In this document: piece after piece, positions 16,433 through 28,102 of the stretch
Numbering within the stretch: position 1 is the first letter of the stretch
Layout of the letters: each line of letters starts with the position of its first letter
Assembly (NCBI RefSeq): GCF_002979535.1
Contig: NZ_PCPB01000004.1
Coordinates: 62,001-126,000 of the forward strand
DNA: 64,000 nt
From: Brevundimonas sp. MYb52
GTDB lineage: Bacteria; Pseudomonadota; Alphaproteobacteria; Caulobacterales; Caulobacteraceae
Reading direction: 5' to 3'
Position numbers and translations under genes: made by a program
Notes under the pieces: generated by a model
Database searches by the model: none
What the model was told of the DNA's origin: nothing
What the model saw: only the letters and a program-made list of their open reading frames with translations

Positions 16433-17862
16433 CCCTACCCGCACCCTATGCGCCGCTGGTGTCAGGCGGCGAGGGTCTGGACCGCTATCCGACCGACCCG
16501 ACAACGCTCGGCGCCCGACTGGCTGACCTCTATGGCGTCGCCGCCGATCAGGTGCTGCCGGTGCGCGGGCTGACGCACGGGCTGGAGTTGGTCTGGCGTC
16601 TGGCGGCGCGCGACGGGTTGAAGGTTCAGGCGCCGGATGCGGAGCCCTATTTGGGACTGGCGGCTCTTTACGCCCGACCTGCCGAAGGCGCGGAGATCGC
16701 CGCCGTCGTGATCCGCGCCCTGGGTTCGCCCGAGGCCGTGGCCGAGATGGCCGAACGCGTCGCCCCGGCCCTGCTGGTGGTGGACGAGGGGCTGGTCGAG
16801 TTCGCCGAGGCGGCCTCGGCTGCAAGCGTGGTCAAGGACCACGCCAACCTGATCGTGCTGCGCAGCCTGTCTCTGGCCTATGGTCTGGCCGGGGCGCGGG
16901 TCGGCGGCGCGGTCGCCCAAGCCCAGACACTGGCGCGGTTGGCGAGCGTGCTGGAACCCTATGCCCTGCCCGAGGTCTCGGTGCGGCTGGCGCTGCAGGC
17001 GCTGGACCCGTCGCGGATGATCGAGACGGCCGAGCGCATCAACGGGGTGCGCCGCGAGCGCGCCCGCGTGGCTGAGGCCCTGTCGCGGCTGATGCCGCTG
17101 GAGGCCGGGGTTGGCCCGGTGATCATCGCCCGGCCGTCTGATCCGGCCGCCGTGATCGAAGATCTGCGCCGGTTCGGACTGAGCGCCGACGCCGCCGGCG
17201 ACCGCGTGCGTCTGCCGGTCTCGCTGAAGCCCGAGGTCAATGACCGGCTGCTGGTCGCCCTCGGCGCCGCCGCGCCCAAGGTGCGCCGCTCGCGCGTCGG
17301 TCAGGCCGTGCGCGACACCAAGGAAACGCGCATCGTCTGCGCCGTCGATCTGGACAACACCGGACCGGTGACGATCCACACGGGCGTCGGCTTCTTTGAC
17401 CACATGATCGAACAGGTGGCGGCGCACGGCGGGTTTTCGATCCGCCTGTCGTGCGAAGGCGACCTGCACACCGATCCGCACCACACCATCGAAGACAGCG
17501 CCATTGCTCTGGGGCAGGCGCTGAAACAGGCGCTGGGCGAGCGAAAAGGCATTCAGCGCTATGGCTTCGTCCTGCCGATGGACGAGGCCAATGCGGCGGT
17601 CTCCATCGACCTGTCGGGGCGGCCCTATCCGGTGTTCGAGGGGACGTTTGCGACCCCCTTCATCGGCGACTACCGCACCGACCTGACGGCCCACGTGATC
17701 CGCTCGCTGGCCGAGAACCTGGGCGCGGCCATCCATGTCACGGTCACCGGCGACGACGACCACCACAAGACCGAGGCCGTGTTCAAGGCCCTGGGCCGCG
17801 CCTTGCGTCAGGCCATCCGCGTCGAGGGCGATGTGGTGCCGAGCACGAAGGGGGTGCTGTGA
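16429..17862 (+). CDS. hisB: Fusion: degenerate HisC-like domain + imidazoleglycerol-phosphate dehydratase
   Basis: The 477-residue protein starts at an ATG overlapping the hisD stop. Residues 1-285 follow a class-I aminotransferase of the HisC type (DRYPTDPTTLGARLADLYG; LIVLRSLSLAYGLAGARVGG; NDRLLVALGA) but are short and degenerate. The PLP lysine of SLSKAYGLAG is Leu149, the Tyr of DEAYxEF is Leu122 (Asp119 remains), and the GNGSDE loop is RGLTHG. Residues 286-477 are a complete IGPD with both metal motifs (DPHHTIED at 349-356, HHKTE at 445-449) and the end PSTKGVL. The dehydratase should be active; aminotransferase activity is not expected. Fusion with HisC rather than the enteric phosphatase domain is unusual. 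There is no stop or frameshift between the halves. A true hisC and hisN must lie elsewhere. Confidence 0.9.
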   Translation: MTLPAPYAPLVSGGEGLDRYPTDPTTLGARLADLYGVAADQVLPVRGLTHGLELVWRLAARDGLKVQAPDAEPYLGLAALYARPAEGAEIAAVVIRALGSPEAVAEMAERVAPALLVVDEGLVEFAEAASAASVVKDHANLIVLRSLSLAYGLAGARVGGAVAQAQTLARLASVLEPYALPEVSVRLALQALDPSRMIETAERINGVRRERARVAEALSRLMPLEAGVGPVIIARPSDPAAVIEDLRRFGLSADAAGDRVRLPVSLKPEVNDRLLVALGAAAPKVRRSRVGQAVRDTKETRIVCAVDLDNTGPVTIHTGVGFFDHMIEQVAAHGGFSIRLSCEGDLHTDPHHTIEDSAIALGQALKQALGERKGIQRYGFVLPMDEANAAVSIDLSGRPYPVFEGTFATPFIGDYRTDLTAHVIRSLAENLGAAIHVTVTGDDDHHKTEAVFKALGRALRQAIRVEGDVVPSTKGVL

Positions 17863-17880
17863 TGGGAACCGCATTTGCAA

Positions 17881-18015
17881 TCCTCCCCTGCGAAGCGGGG
17901 GAGGGGAACCGCGTAGCGGTGGAGGGGGCGAACCCCAGCCTCCGCGACCAGTTCTCGCCCCCTCCACCATGCTTCGCATGGTCCCCCTCCCCCGTCGCTA
18001 TGCGACAGGGGAGGA
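17881..18015. repeat. REP-like palindrome inserted between hisB and hisH
   Basis: TCCTCCCCT (17881-17889) faces AGGGGAGGA (18007-18015), and TGGAGGGGGCGA (17920-17931) faces TCGCCCCCTCCA (17955-17966). Both pairs are perfect. Small hairpins (CCGC-gta-GCGG, CCATG-cttcg-CATGG, GTCGC-tat-GCGAC) sit between them. It occupies most of the only large gap (166 bases) in an operon whose other his genes overlap. Confidence 0.88.
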
Positions 18016-18028
18016 TCGGAACAGCCTC

Positions 18029-18646
18029 ATGAGCAACGTCACCCTGATCGGCTACGGCTCGGGCAATGTGGCCTCGGTCCGGTTCGCGCTGGAGCGACTG
18101 GGCGCGCGGGTGCGGATCAGCGCCGATCCCGCCGATCTGGATGAAGCCGAGCGGGTCATCCTGCCCGGCGTCGGCGCGGCGGGCTACGCCATGAAGCGGC
18201 TGAATGCGCTCGGTCTGGTCGAGCCGCTGCGGCGGTTCAAGCGGCCGCTGCTGGGCGTCTGTCTGGGCCAGCAGCTGCTGTTCGAGGCCAGCGCCGAGGA
18301 TGAAGGCACAGAGAATGGCGGCGCGGACCTGCTGGGCCTGATCCCGGGCAGGGTCGAGGCCATCGCGCCGGCCCCGTCGCGGCCCTCGCCGCACATGGGG
18401 TGGAGCCGGCTGACGATCCGTCGTCCCGATCCGCTGCTGGAGGGGATCAAGGACGGCGACTGGGCCTATTTCGTCCACGGCTTCGTCTGCCCCGACGGCC
18501 CGGCGACGATCGCCGCCGCCGACTACGGCATCGCCGTCCCCGCCGTAGTCAACAGCGCCAACCGCTGGGGCTGCCAGTTCCACCCGGAGCGGTCGGCGGC
18601 GGCGGGGGCGCGTATTCTGAAGAACTTCCTGGAGCTGCCCGCGTGA
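18029..18646 (+). CDS. hisH: Imidazole glycerol phosphate synthase, glutamine amidotransferase subunit
   Basis: HisH releases ammonia from glutamine and channels it to HisF. The ATG at 18029 gives 205 residues starting MSNVTLIGYGSGNVASV, the proper family N-terminus; the longer open frame upstream runs through the repeat. The nucleophile is in LGVCLGQQLLFE, the oxyanion strand in ILPGVGAAGYAM, and the His/Glu pair in QFHPERS. The TGA overlaps the GTG of hisA. The distance to hisB is large because of the inserted palindrome, so translation is not coupled there. Confidence 0.95.
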   Translation: MSNVTLIGYGSGNVASVRFALERLGARVRISADPADLDEAERVILPGVGAAGYAMKRLNALGLVEPLRRFKRPLLGVCLGQQLLFEASAEDEGTENGGADLLGLIPGRVEAIAPAPSRPSPHMGWSRLTIRRPDPLLEGIKDGDWAYFVHGFVCPDGPATIAAADYGIAVPAVVNSANRWGCQFHPERSAAAGARILKNFLELPA

Positions 18647-19373
18647 TCGTCTATCCCGCCATCGACCTGAAGGACGGCGTCTGCGTGCGCTTGATGCACG
18701 GGCGGTTCGATCAGGTGACCCGCTATGACGAGGTCCCCGCCGCGCGTCTGGCCGCCTTCGCCGCCGAGGGCGCCGAATGGGTGCACGTGGTCGATCTGGA
18801 CGGGGCCGAGGCCGGGCGCGCCATGCAGCACGGCCTGATCGGCGAGCTGGCGGCCTCCGTCGCGGTCAAGATCCAGTCGGGCGGCGGGGTGCGCTCCGAG
18901 GCCGATGTCGAGCGACTGCTGGAGGCGGGCGTCAGCCGCGTCGTGGTCGGGTCGCTGGCGGTGACGCAGTCGGACGAAGTGCTGGCCTGGCTGGATCGGT
19001 TCGGGTCCGAGCGCATCACCCTGGCGCTGGATGTGAAATACGAGGACGGGGTTCCGGTGCCGGCGCTGAAGGGCTGGACCCAGTCGGCGGGGGTCGATCT
19101 GTGGAGCGTGCTGGCGCGCTATCCGTCCGACCTGCTGACCCACGTCCTGATGACCGACGTGGGCCGCGACGGCGCCCTGACCGGGCCCAATCTCGACCTG
19201 CTGGGCGAGGCGTTGGCGCGTCGTCCAGAACTGAAGATTCAGGCCTCGGGCGGGGTGGCGACGCTGGACGACCTGACCGCCGCGCGCGACCTGGGCTGCG
19301 ACGGGGCCATCGTCGGGCGCGCCCTCTACGAAGGCCGCTTCACCGTGGCCGAGGCGCTGAAGGCGGTGGCCGG

Positions 19374-19377
<4 letters not shown>
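18643..19377 (+). CDS. hisA: ProFAR isomerase
   Basis: HisA is a TIM barrel that isomerises ProFAR to PRFAR. The GTG at 18643 overlaps the hisH stop (GTGA) and gives 244 residues beginning [17 protein letters not shown]. Asp in PAIDLKDG and Asp in [13 protein letters not shown] are the catalytic pair, and the phosphate-binding GGGVRS and [10 protein letters not shown] are intact. It ends in an ATGA overlap with hisF. Confidence 0.96.
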
Positions 19378-20137
<760 letters not shown>

Positions 20138-20141
<4 letters not shown>

Positions 20142-20764
20142 CCCTCGACATTTCCAAAATCGACTTCGCCAAGGGCGACGGCCTGATCCCCGCCGTGGTG
20201 CAGGACGCCGACACCCTGCAGGTACTGACCCTGGCCTACATGGACGAGGCGGCGCTGCGCGAGACGCTGGACAGCGGCCAGGCCACCTTCTTCTCACGCT
20301 CGCGCGGGGGGCGGTGGCGCAAGGGCGAGACCTCGGGGGATTTCCTCAATGTCGTATCGGTGACGCCCGACTGCGACGGCGACGCCGTGGTGGTGAAGGT
20401 GCGCCCGGTCGGCAACGCCTGCCACCTGAACCGCATCAGTTGCTTCGGCGACGAGGACGCGCCGGGGCTGGGCCGCATCGCGCGACTGGAGCGCACCATC
20501 CACGTCCGCGCCCAGGCCGATCCCAATGACAGCTGGACCGCGCGCCTGATCGCTCAGGGGCCAAAGCGGGCGGCGCAGAAGGTCGGCGAAGAGGGCGTGG
20601 AGACGGCCCTGGCGGGGGCTGCGGGCGACGAGGCGGAACTCGCCAGCGAGGCCGCGGATTTGATCTATCACCTGCTCGTTCTTCTCCATGCCCGTAACAT
20701 GGTGTTTCAGGACGTATTGGTCGTCTTGGCGAAGCGCGCGGAAGCGGCCAAGACCAAAGCCTAG
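20138..20764 (+). CDS. hisIE: Bifunctional phosphoribosyl-AMP cyclohydrolase / phosphoribosyl-ATP pyrophosphatase
   Basis: The 208-residue fusion carries HisI first ([47 protein letters not shown], then [13 protein letters not shown] with the zinc Cys and His) and HisE from about residue 115 ([36 protein letters not shown]). It catalyses steps 2 and 3 of the pathway. Most alphaproteobacteria, as I recall, keep hisI and hisE as separate genes, so the enteric-style fusion supports acquisition of the whole operon. Last his gene; zwf follows after 49 bases. Confidence 0.95.
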
Positions 20765-20778
20765 GCCTTGAGGCGAAT

Positions 20779-20804
20779 ATCCCGCATGTCGGGATCAGGG
20801 AGGA
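20779..20804 (+). promoter_or_regulatory. Hairpin and ribosome-binding site before zwf
   Basis: ATCCCG (20779-20784) and CGGGAT (20790-20795) form a short perfect stem. The strong ribosome-binding site AGGGAGGA (20797-20804) follows directly. It is nine bases from the ATG at 20814 but none from the ATG at 20805, which decides the zwf start in favour of 20814. No T-run follows the stem, so it is not a classic terminator. Confidence 0.55.
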
Positions 20805-20813
20805 ATGGGACGA

Positions 20814-22266
<1,453 letters not shown>

Positions 22267-22274
<8 letters not shown>

Positions 22275-22980
22275 CCTCGCGATCGAGACCTTCGCTGACA
22301 CCGCCGCCTGGGCCGAGGCCGCCGCCGCGCGGCTGACCGAGGCCCTGGCCGAGGGCGTCGCCGCAGAGGGCCGCGCGGTCTTCGCCGGCGCGGGCGGGTC
22401 GACCCCCTCGCCCGTCTATGCGCGGTTGGCGCAAGCCGATCTGGACTGGTCCAAGGTCACGACGACCCTGGTGGACGAGCGCTATGTGCCCGAGACCTCG
22501 CCGGACTCGAACGCGGCGCTGATGAAACGGACCCTGCTCACCGGCAACGCCGCAGCCGCGCGCTTCCTGCCGCTCTACAGCCCCTCCGTGACCGTGGACC
22601 GGGCCGCAGCCGAGGCGTCGAAGGCGCTGGCCGCCGAGGGCGGGCGTCTGGACGCCGCTCTGCTGGGCATGGGCGAGGACGGGCACATCTGCTCCATGTT
22701 CCCCGAAAGCCCGACGCTGAAGACCCTGCTGACGCCGAACCTGAAGCCCGCCGTCTATGGCGTGCCGGCCGGTCGCGACGGCCTGGCGCCCTCGTTGGAA
22801 CGCCTGTCGATCAACCTGCCTTATCTGATCAGCGCCCGCCGGGTCGTCCTGGCCCTGACCGGCGCCGCCAAGCGCGCCGTGTTCGAACGCGAGGCGGCGG
22901 GCGATCCGCGCATCCATCCCATCGCGGCGATGATCGCGGCGAAGGTTCCTCTCGAAGTGCTTTGGACGGAGGCCGTCTGA
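22267..22980 (+). CDS. pgl: 6-phosphogluconolactonase
   Basis: The 237-residue DevB-type lactonase hydrolyses 6-phosphogluconolactone. Family motifs are AGGSTPSPVYARLA, TTLVDERYVPETSPDSNAALMKRTLL, LDAALLGMGEDGHICSMFP and the closing PLEVLWTEA. Its start overlaps the zwf end, and its TGA shares a base with the edd ATG, indicating coupled translation. Confidence 0.93.
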
Positions 22981-24881
22981 TGGCCCTCAACCCTCCCCTG
23001 AACCCGGTTGTGGCGGAAGTCACCGTCCGCATCATCGAACGCAGCCGCGCAACCCGCGCCGACTATCTGCGCCGCATGGACGCCGCCCGCGACAGCGGCG
23101 CCGGTCGGGCCAAGCTGTCCTGCGCCAACTGGGCGCATGCCTTCGCAGGCCAGACCATCGCCGACAAGCTGACGGCCATGGACGGGTCCAAGCCCAATGT
23201 CGGCGTCGTCACCGCCTATAACGACATGCTGTCGGCGCATCAGCCGTTCGAGCGCTTCCCCGAGGTGATCCGCAAGGCGGTGCGCGAGGTCGGGGCCACG
23301 GCCCAGGTGGCCGGCGGGACCCCAGCCATGTGCGACGGCGTCACGCAAGGACGCCCCGGCATGGAGCTGTCGCTGTTCAGCCGCGACGCCATCGCCATGG
23401 CGACCGGCGTGGCCCTGACCCACGACGCCTTTGATTCCGCCATGATGCTGGGCGTCTGCGACAAGATCGTGCCCGGCCTGTTCATGGGTGCCCTGGCCTT
23501 TGGCCATCTGCCGGTTGTCTTCGCGCCCGCCGGTCCCATGCCCTCGGGCATTCCCAACGCCGAAAAGGCCCGCGTTCGCGCCGAATACGCGCAAGGCCTG
23601 GTGGATCGCACCACCCTGCTGGCCAGCGAGATCGGCAGCTATCACTCGCCGGGCACCTGCACCTTCTACGGCACGGCCAACTCCAACCAGATGATGATGG
23701 AGATCGCGGGCCTGCACCTGCCCTCGACCGCCTTCGTCCACCCGGAGACGGGCCTGCGCGACGCCCTGACGGCGGCGGCGGCCAAGCGGGCGGTGGAACT
23801 GGCCCGATCGGGCGAAGGCCGTATGGCCGATGTCGTGTCGGAAAAGACCATCGTCAACATGATCGTGGCCCTGCTGGCCACCGGCGGCTCGACCAACCAC
23901 GCCATCCACCTGGTGGCCATGGCCCGGGCGGCGGGGGTGCTGATCGACTGGACCGACATGGACCAGCTGTCGTCGGCGACGCCGCTGCTGGCGCGGGTCT
24001 ATCCCAACGGCTCGGCCGACGTGAACGCCTTCCAGGCGGCGGGCGGCACGGCCTTCGTCACGCGCGAACTGGTGCGGGCGGGTATCCTGCACAACGACGT
24101 CACGACCATCATGGGTCAGGGCATGGAGGCCTATTTCCAGGAGCCCTGCCTGATCGACGGCGAACTGGTCTGGCGCGACACGGTCGAGGACAGCTTGGAC
24201 CTGGACATCCTGCGCCCGGCGTCGAACCCGTTCCAGAAGGACGGCGGCCTGCGTCTGGTGCAAGGCGATTTGGGCCGGGCGGTGATCAAGGTCTCGGCGG
24301 TCAAGCCCGAGAACCGCATCGTCGAGGCCCCCGCCGCCGTGTTCGAGACCCAGGAAGACGCCCTGCAGGCCTTCAAGGACGGCAAGCTGAACCGCGACGT
24401 GGTGTTGGTGCTGCGCTTCCAGGGGCCCAAGGCCAACGGCATGCCGGAACTGCACTCCCTGTCGCCCGCCCTGTCTGTGCTTCAGGACAAGGGCTTCAAG
24501 GTTGCCTTCGTCACCGACGGCCGCATGTCGGGCGCCAGCGGCAAGACCCCCGCCGCCATCCACGTTTCGCCCGAAGCCCTTGCCGGCGGCCCCCTGGCCC
24601 ATGTGCGGGACGGCGACATCATCCGTCTGGACGCCGAAGCCGGGGTGCTGACCACGGTGGGCGTGGCCGACCTGACGGCGCGCCCTCTGGCCGTCCGTTC
24701 GACCGCCAACGCCGAGGGTTCGTCCTGGGGCTACGGCCGCGAACTGTTCGGGGCGTTCCGCCATGTGGTGAGCACGGCTGAACAGGGGGCCAGCGTCTGC
24801 TTCGCCCTTCCCACCGGGGTCGGCGGCCATACCGACACCCCGCCCAACCCCAACTTCGTCGACCGGACGGTGGACGCCTGA
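22980..24881 (+). CDS. edd: Phosphogluconate dehydratase
   Basis: Edd converts 6-phosphogluconate to KDPG. From the ATG that shares a base with the pgl stop, the protein has 633 residues beginning [15 protein letters not shown]; a start 18 bases upstream is possible but lies inside pgl. The Fe-S cysteines are in [20 protein letters not shown] and [15 protein letters not shown], and the [15 protein letters not shown] and [21 protein letters not shown] motifs of the IlvD/Edd family are intact. The aldolase gene eda is not in the window. Confidence 0.95.
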   Translation: MALNPPLNPVVAEVTVRIIERSRATRADYLRRMDAARDSGAGRAKLSCANWAHAFAGQTIADKLTAMDGSKPNVGVVTAYNDMLSAHQPFERFPEVIRKAVREVGATAQVAGGTPAMCDGVTQGRPGMELSLFSRDAIAMATGVALTHDAFDSAMMLGVCDKIVPGLFMGALAFGHLPVVFAPAGPMPSGIPNAEKARVRAEYAQGLVDRTTLLASEIGSYHSPGTCTFYGTANSNQMMMEIAGLHLPSTAFVHPETGLRDALTAAAAKRAVELARSGEGRMADVVSEKTIVNMIVALLATGGSTNHAIHLVAMARAAGVLIDWTDMDQLSSATPLLARVYPNGSADVNAFQAAGGTAFVTRELVRAGILHNDVTTIMGQGMEAYFQEPCLIDGELVWRDTVEDSLDLDILRPASNPFQKDGGLRLVQGDLGRAVIKVSAVKPENRIVEAPAAVFETQEDALQAFKDGKLNRDVVLVLRFQGPKANGMPELHSLSPALSVLQDKGFKVAFVTDGRMSGASGKTPAAIHVSPEALAGGPLAHVRDGDIIRLDAEAGVLTTVGVADLTARPLAVRSTANAEGSSWGYGRELFGAFRHVVSTAEQGASVCFALPTGVGGHTDTPPNPNFVDRTVDA

Positions 24882-24910
24882 TCCGCCCAACCGAGCGCAG
24901 GAAACGACCC

Positions 24911-25879
24911 ATGAATGACCAGATTCTTCTCGTCGGCGACGTCGGCGGCACCAACGCCCGTTTCGCTCTGACCCGCATGGTCGACGGGCGCCCGGTGCTG
25001 GAGCACCACGAGAGCTTCCCGGCCTCGGAACACCCCACCTTCCTCGGCGGGGTCAAGGCCTTCCTCGACGGCTGCGACGTCAAGCCGACCGGCGGCGTCA
25101 TCGCCGTGGCCGGACCGGTGACGGACGGCGAGATCGACCTGACCAACTCGCCCTGGCGAGTGTCCGAGGGCGAGCTTCAGACCTTGGGCCTGAAGCCGAT
25201 CAAGCTGATCAACGACTTCGAGGCCCTGGCCTGGGGCGCCCCCATCGTGCCTGAGGACCAGTTGGCGTCGCTGGGCGGGCCGGTGGACGGCGATCCCCAC
25301 GCCACGGTGGCGGTGCTGGGACCCGGCACCGGCTTCGGCGTCTCGGCCCTGGTGCGCGACGCCCACGGCAGGGAAATGGCCATGCCGTCCGAAGGCGGTC
25401 ACGCCTGCTTCCCGCCCGGCGATCCAGTCGAGGACGAGATCCTGCGTATCCTGCGCCGTCGCTATGACCGGGTGTCGATCGAGCGCCTGATCTGCGGCCC
25501 CGGCCTGTTGAACATGCACCGCGCCCTGGCCGAGATCGACGGGCGCGAGACGCACATAGAAGATCCCGCCGAAATCACCGAGACGGCGATGAAGGACCCC
25601 AACAGTCCTTGCGGCGCCACCCTGGCCCGCTTCTGCGCCATCCTGGGCGCCGTGGCCGGGGACATCGCCCTGACGACCGGTGCGCGCGGCGGGGTCTATA
25701 TCGCCGGCGGCATCGCCCCGCGCATCCTGCCCTTCCTGAAGGCCAGCCCCTTCCGCACCCGTTTCGAGCGCAAGGGCCGGTTCAAGGAGTACATGCAGGC
25801 CATCCCGACCAAGGTGATCCTGCACAAGCAGGCCGCCCTGCTGGGCGCCGCGCGGGTCGCGTTCAACGAGGCGGGCTGA
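24911..25879 (+). CDS. glk: Glucokinase
   Basis: Glk phosphorylates glucose with ATP and feeds Zwf. The 322-residue protein has the phosphate-1 motif LLVGDVGGTNARFAL, sugar-contact ELQTLGLKPIKLINDFEALA, the LGPGTGFGVSALV loop, SEGGHACFPP, and the adenosine segment GGVYIAGGIAPRILPFL. This is the proteobacterial Glk type rather than ROK. It is the last gene of the Entner-Doudoroff run, 29 bases after edd. Confidence 0.94.
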   Translation: MNDQILLVGDVGGTNARFALTRMVDGRPVLEHHESFPASEHPTFLGGVKAFLDGCDVKPTGGVIAVAGPVTDGEIDLTNSPWRVSEGELQTLGLKPIKLINDFEALAWGAPIVPEDQLASLGGPVDGDPHATVAVLGPGTGFGVSALVRDAHGREMAMPSEGGHACFPPGDPVEDEILRILRRRYDRVSIERLICGPGLLNMHRALAEIDGRETHIEDPAEITETAMKDPNSPCGATLARFCAILGAVAGDIALTTGARGGVYIAGGIAPRILPFLKASPFRTRFERKGRFKEYMQAIPTKVILHKQAALLGAARVAFNEAG

Positions 25880-25948
25880 AAACGTGATCACGGCGGCGTG
25901 AACCGAACGTGAAACGCGGCGTTCCTCTGGTCCACAAGGAGCAGTCCC

Positions 25949-26224
25949 ATGCGTAAATTCGTTCTCGCCGCCGCCTCCATCTTCGCTATCGCCGGTCTGG
26001 CCGCCTGTGGCGAAAGCGCCGCCGACAAGGCCGCCGAAAAACAGGCCGACGCCCTGGAAGCCCAGGCCGCAGCGACGCCGAACGAGGCCCAGGAACAGGC
26101 CCTGAACGCCGAAGCCGACCGCATCGAACAGCAGGCGGGCAACGCTGATGGCGGCATGACGACCCAGAACACGCCGAACACCTCGCCGAGCACCACCCCG
26201 CCAGCGCCCGCCCCGACCCACTAG
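25949..26224 (+). CDS. Small lipoprotein, Ala/Glu-rich helix with Pro/Thr tail
   Basis: The 91-residue product has a lipoprotein signal (IFAIAGLAACGES, Cys20), an Ala/Glu/Lys-rich helical stretch (ADKAAEKQADALEAQAAATP) that may form a coiled coil, and a low-complexity tail ending PPAPAPTH. Its start follows a good site (AAGGAGCAG). It resembles the two Ala-rich lipoproteins at 43775 and 44254 in plan. A strong terminator follows. Function unknown. Confidence 0.75.
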   Translation: MRKFVLAAASIFAIAGLAACGESAADKAAEKQADALEAQAAATPNEAQEQALNAEADRIEQQAGNADGGMTTQNTPNTSPSTTPPAPAPTH

Positions 26225-26241
26225 GGCCGGCACAAAAGACA

Positions 26242-26275
26242 AGGCCCCCGCCGCGACCGCGACGGGGGCTTTTTC
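26242..26275 (+). terminator. Intrinsic terminator, probably bidirectional
   Basis: GGCCCCCG pairs with CGGGGGCT around a GC-rich loop, with TTTTT on the plus side and AAAAGA before the stem on the other side. It lies between the convergent lipoprotein genes ending at 26224 and 26297. Confidence 0.85.
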
Positions 26276-26296
26276 ACGGACGGAACTCGGGCAGTC

Positions 26297-26677
26297 TCAG
26301 TCGATACAGAGGGTGGCTTCGGCCTTGCCGTCCTTGACCGTGGTGCGGCAGCCGAAACGATTGCTGTCGGCCTGGCAGACGCCCGAAGTCGTCGTGCCGG
26401 GCGCAATGCCGTTGTTGCCGGGGATTTCGCACTGGCCCTGGCATTGCGAGGCGTCAGTGCAGCGCTTGCCTGCGTCGGCGTACTTGATCACGCATTGCCA
26501 GGACTGCATCCGCCCGACTTGCTGCATCTGGCCCCCGCGCGCAGCACAGGCCGAAGCCTCGGCGCTCTGGACCGGCGCTTCAGCGCCTGAACCGCTGGGG
26601 GTCTCGGTCGGCGCGCAGGCCCCGGCCAACAGCAGGGCGCTGAGCCCCGCCGCGATGAAAACAGCTGTCAGCTTCAT
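26297..26677 (-). CDS. Cys-rich small lipoprotein
   Basis: The ATG at 26677 overlaps the hmgA stop (ATGA) and gives 126 residues. The longer open frame upstream is hmgA sequence in another frame. A lipoprotein signal ([15 protein letters not shown]) precedes a mature part with eight further cysteines in patterns such as [28 protein letters not shown] and [14 protein letters not shown], suggesting disulfide bonds in the envelope. I do not recognise a named family. Overlap with hmgA implies cotranscription, but a link to tyrosine breakdown is not evident. Confidence 0.8.
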   Translation of the reverse strand: MKLTAVFIAAGLSALLLAGACAPTETPSGSGAEAPVQSAEASACAARGGQMQQVGRMQSWQCVIKYADAGKRCTDASQCQGQCEIPGNNGIAPGTTTSGVCQADSNRFGCRTTVKDGKAEATLCID

Positions 26678-27969
26678 CCGAGGTTTCCTTTGTCGAACCC
26701 AGCCCAGCAGTCGTCGTAGTCGAGCTGCATCAGCGGTGTCTTTTCGGCCCAGGCCGTGGTGCGGATCGGCATCCGCGTCTCGAACATGAAGGCCAGGGTG
26801 TTTTCGATCTTCATCGGCTTCAGTTCGGCCTGGGTCGCGCCGTTCCAACTCGCCTGATCGGGGCCGTGCCCGCTCATGCGGTTGTGCAAGGACGCGCCGC
26901 CGGGGGCGAAGCCGCCGGCCTTGGCGTCGTATTCGCCGAAGATCAGCCCCATGAACTCGCTCATGACGTTCCGGTGGAACCACGGCGGGCGGAAGGTGTC
27001 CTCGGCCACCATCCAGCGCGGCGGGAAGATGACGAAGTCGCAGTTGGCCGTGCCGGGCGTGTCGCTGGGCGAGGTCAGGACCGTAAAGATCGACGGGTCC
27101 GGGTGGTCGAAGCTGACCGTGCCGATGGTGTTGAACCGCGCCGTGTCATAGCGATAGGGGGCGTAGTTGCCGTGCCAGCCGACCACGTCCAGCGGGCTGT
27201 GATCAAAGGTCGTGGTCCACAGAAGTCCGCCGTATTTCTGCACGCACTCCGTCGGGCGGTCGACGTCCTCGAACCAGGCGACCGGGGTCTCGAAGTCGCG
27301 TGGATTGGCCAGACCGTTGGAGCCGATGGGGCCGAGGTCCGGCAGGCGGAAAGGCGCGCCGTAGTTCTCGCAGACATAGCCGCGCACCTCGCCGTCCACC
27401 TCGACGCGGAAGCGCACGCCGCGCGGAATGACGACGACATGCCCCGGCGCGGCTTCGATCACGCCCATCTCGGTGACGAAGCGCTGCGCCCCCTGCTGCG
27501 GCACGATCAGTAGCTCGCCATCGGCGGAATAGAAGACGCGATCGACCATCGAGCGGTTGGCGACATAGAGGTGGACGCCCACGCCGACGCCCGAATCCGC
27601 ATCGCCGTTGCCGCCATAGGTGGTCAGGCCCTCGACCCAGTCGGTCGGCTGATCCGGCATGGTCAGGGGGTCCCAACGCATGCGGTTGGGATTGGGCGGG
27701 GTCTCGGTGAAGGGCCCCGAACGGACCCGACCTTGCGCGAAAGCCTGATACGGCCCGTGCTGGGCCGAAGGACGCAGGCGATAGAGCCAACTGCGCAGGT
27801 TGTGGTCGCGCGGGGCGGTGAAGGCCGCGCCCGACAACTGCTCGGCATAGAGGCCCAGGGCCGGGCGCTGCGGCGAGTTGCGGCCGACCGGCAGGGCGCC
27901 CTCGACGGCCTCGGTGGCGAAATGGTTGGCGAAGCCGGTCTGGTAGGCGGGCGCGTTGGATCGCGTCAT
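26674..27969 (-). CDS. hmgA: Homogentisate 1,2-dioxygenase
   Basis: HmgA opens the ring of homogentisate in tyrosine and phenylalanine breakdown. The 431-residue length fits. Hallmarks include the N-terminal [19 protein letters not shown], the [10 protein letters not shown] segment, [27 protein letters not shown], and the iron site region [27 protein letters not shown] with its His and Glu ligands. No maiA, fahA or hppD gene is adjacent, so the rest of the pathway is elsewhere. Confidence 0.95.
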   Translation of the reverse strand: MTRSNAPAYQTGFANHFATEAVEGALPVGRNSPQRPALGLYAEQLSGAAFTAPRDHNLRSWLYRLRPSAQHGPYQAFAQGRVRSGPFTETPPNPNRMRWDPLTMPDQPTDWVEGLTTYGGNGDADSGVGVGVHLYVANRSMVDRVFYSADGELLIVPQQGAQRFVTEMGVIEAAPGHVVVIPRGVRFRVEVDGEVRGYVCENYGAPFRLPDLGPIGSNGLANPRDFETPVAWFEDVDRPTECVQKYGGLLWTTTFDHSPLDVVGWHGNYAPYRYDTARFNTIGTVSFDHPDPSIFTVLTSPSDTPGTANCDFVIFPPRWMVAEDTFRPPWFHRNVMSEFMGLIFGEYDAKAGGFAPGGASLHNRMSGHGPDQASWNGATQAELKPMKIENTLAFMFETRMPIRTTAWAEKTPLMQLDYDDCWAGFDKGNLG

Positions 27970-28102
27970 GTGGTTTCTCCCTTGGCCATGGACTTAGCCG
28001 GGGAAGCGCGCGCCGTCATCCTTCTCCGCTTGACCGGAGCAATGATTGGCGCGTCCGTTGGCATGACGTATGGCGCAATCACGCCTGCCCCAAGGAGCTC
28101 TC

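Noticed and set aside
17735..18028. Longer N-terminus for HisH
   Set aside because: It would translate the end of hisB and the palindrome in another frame; the family N-terminus begins at 18029.
22821..24890. 689-residue minus-strand open frame
   Set aside because: It mirrors edd, whose family motifs are complete; the antisense product is low-complexity His/Gly/Arg-rich.
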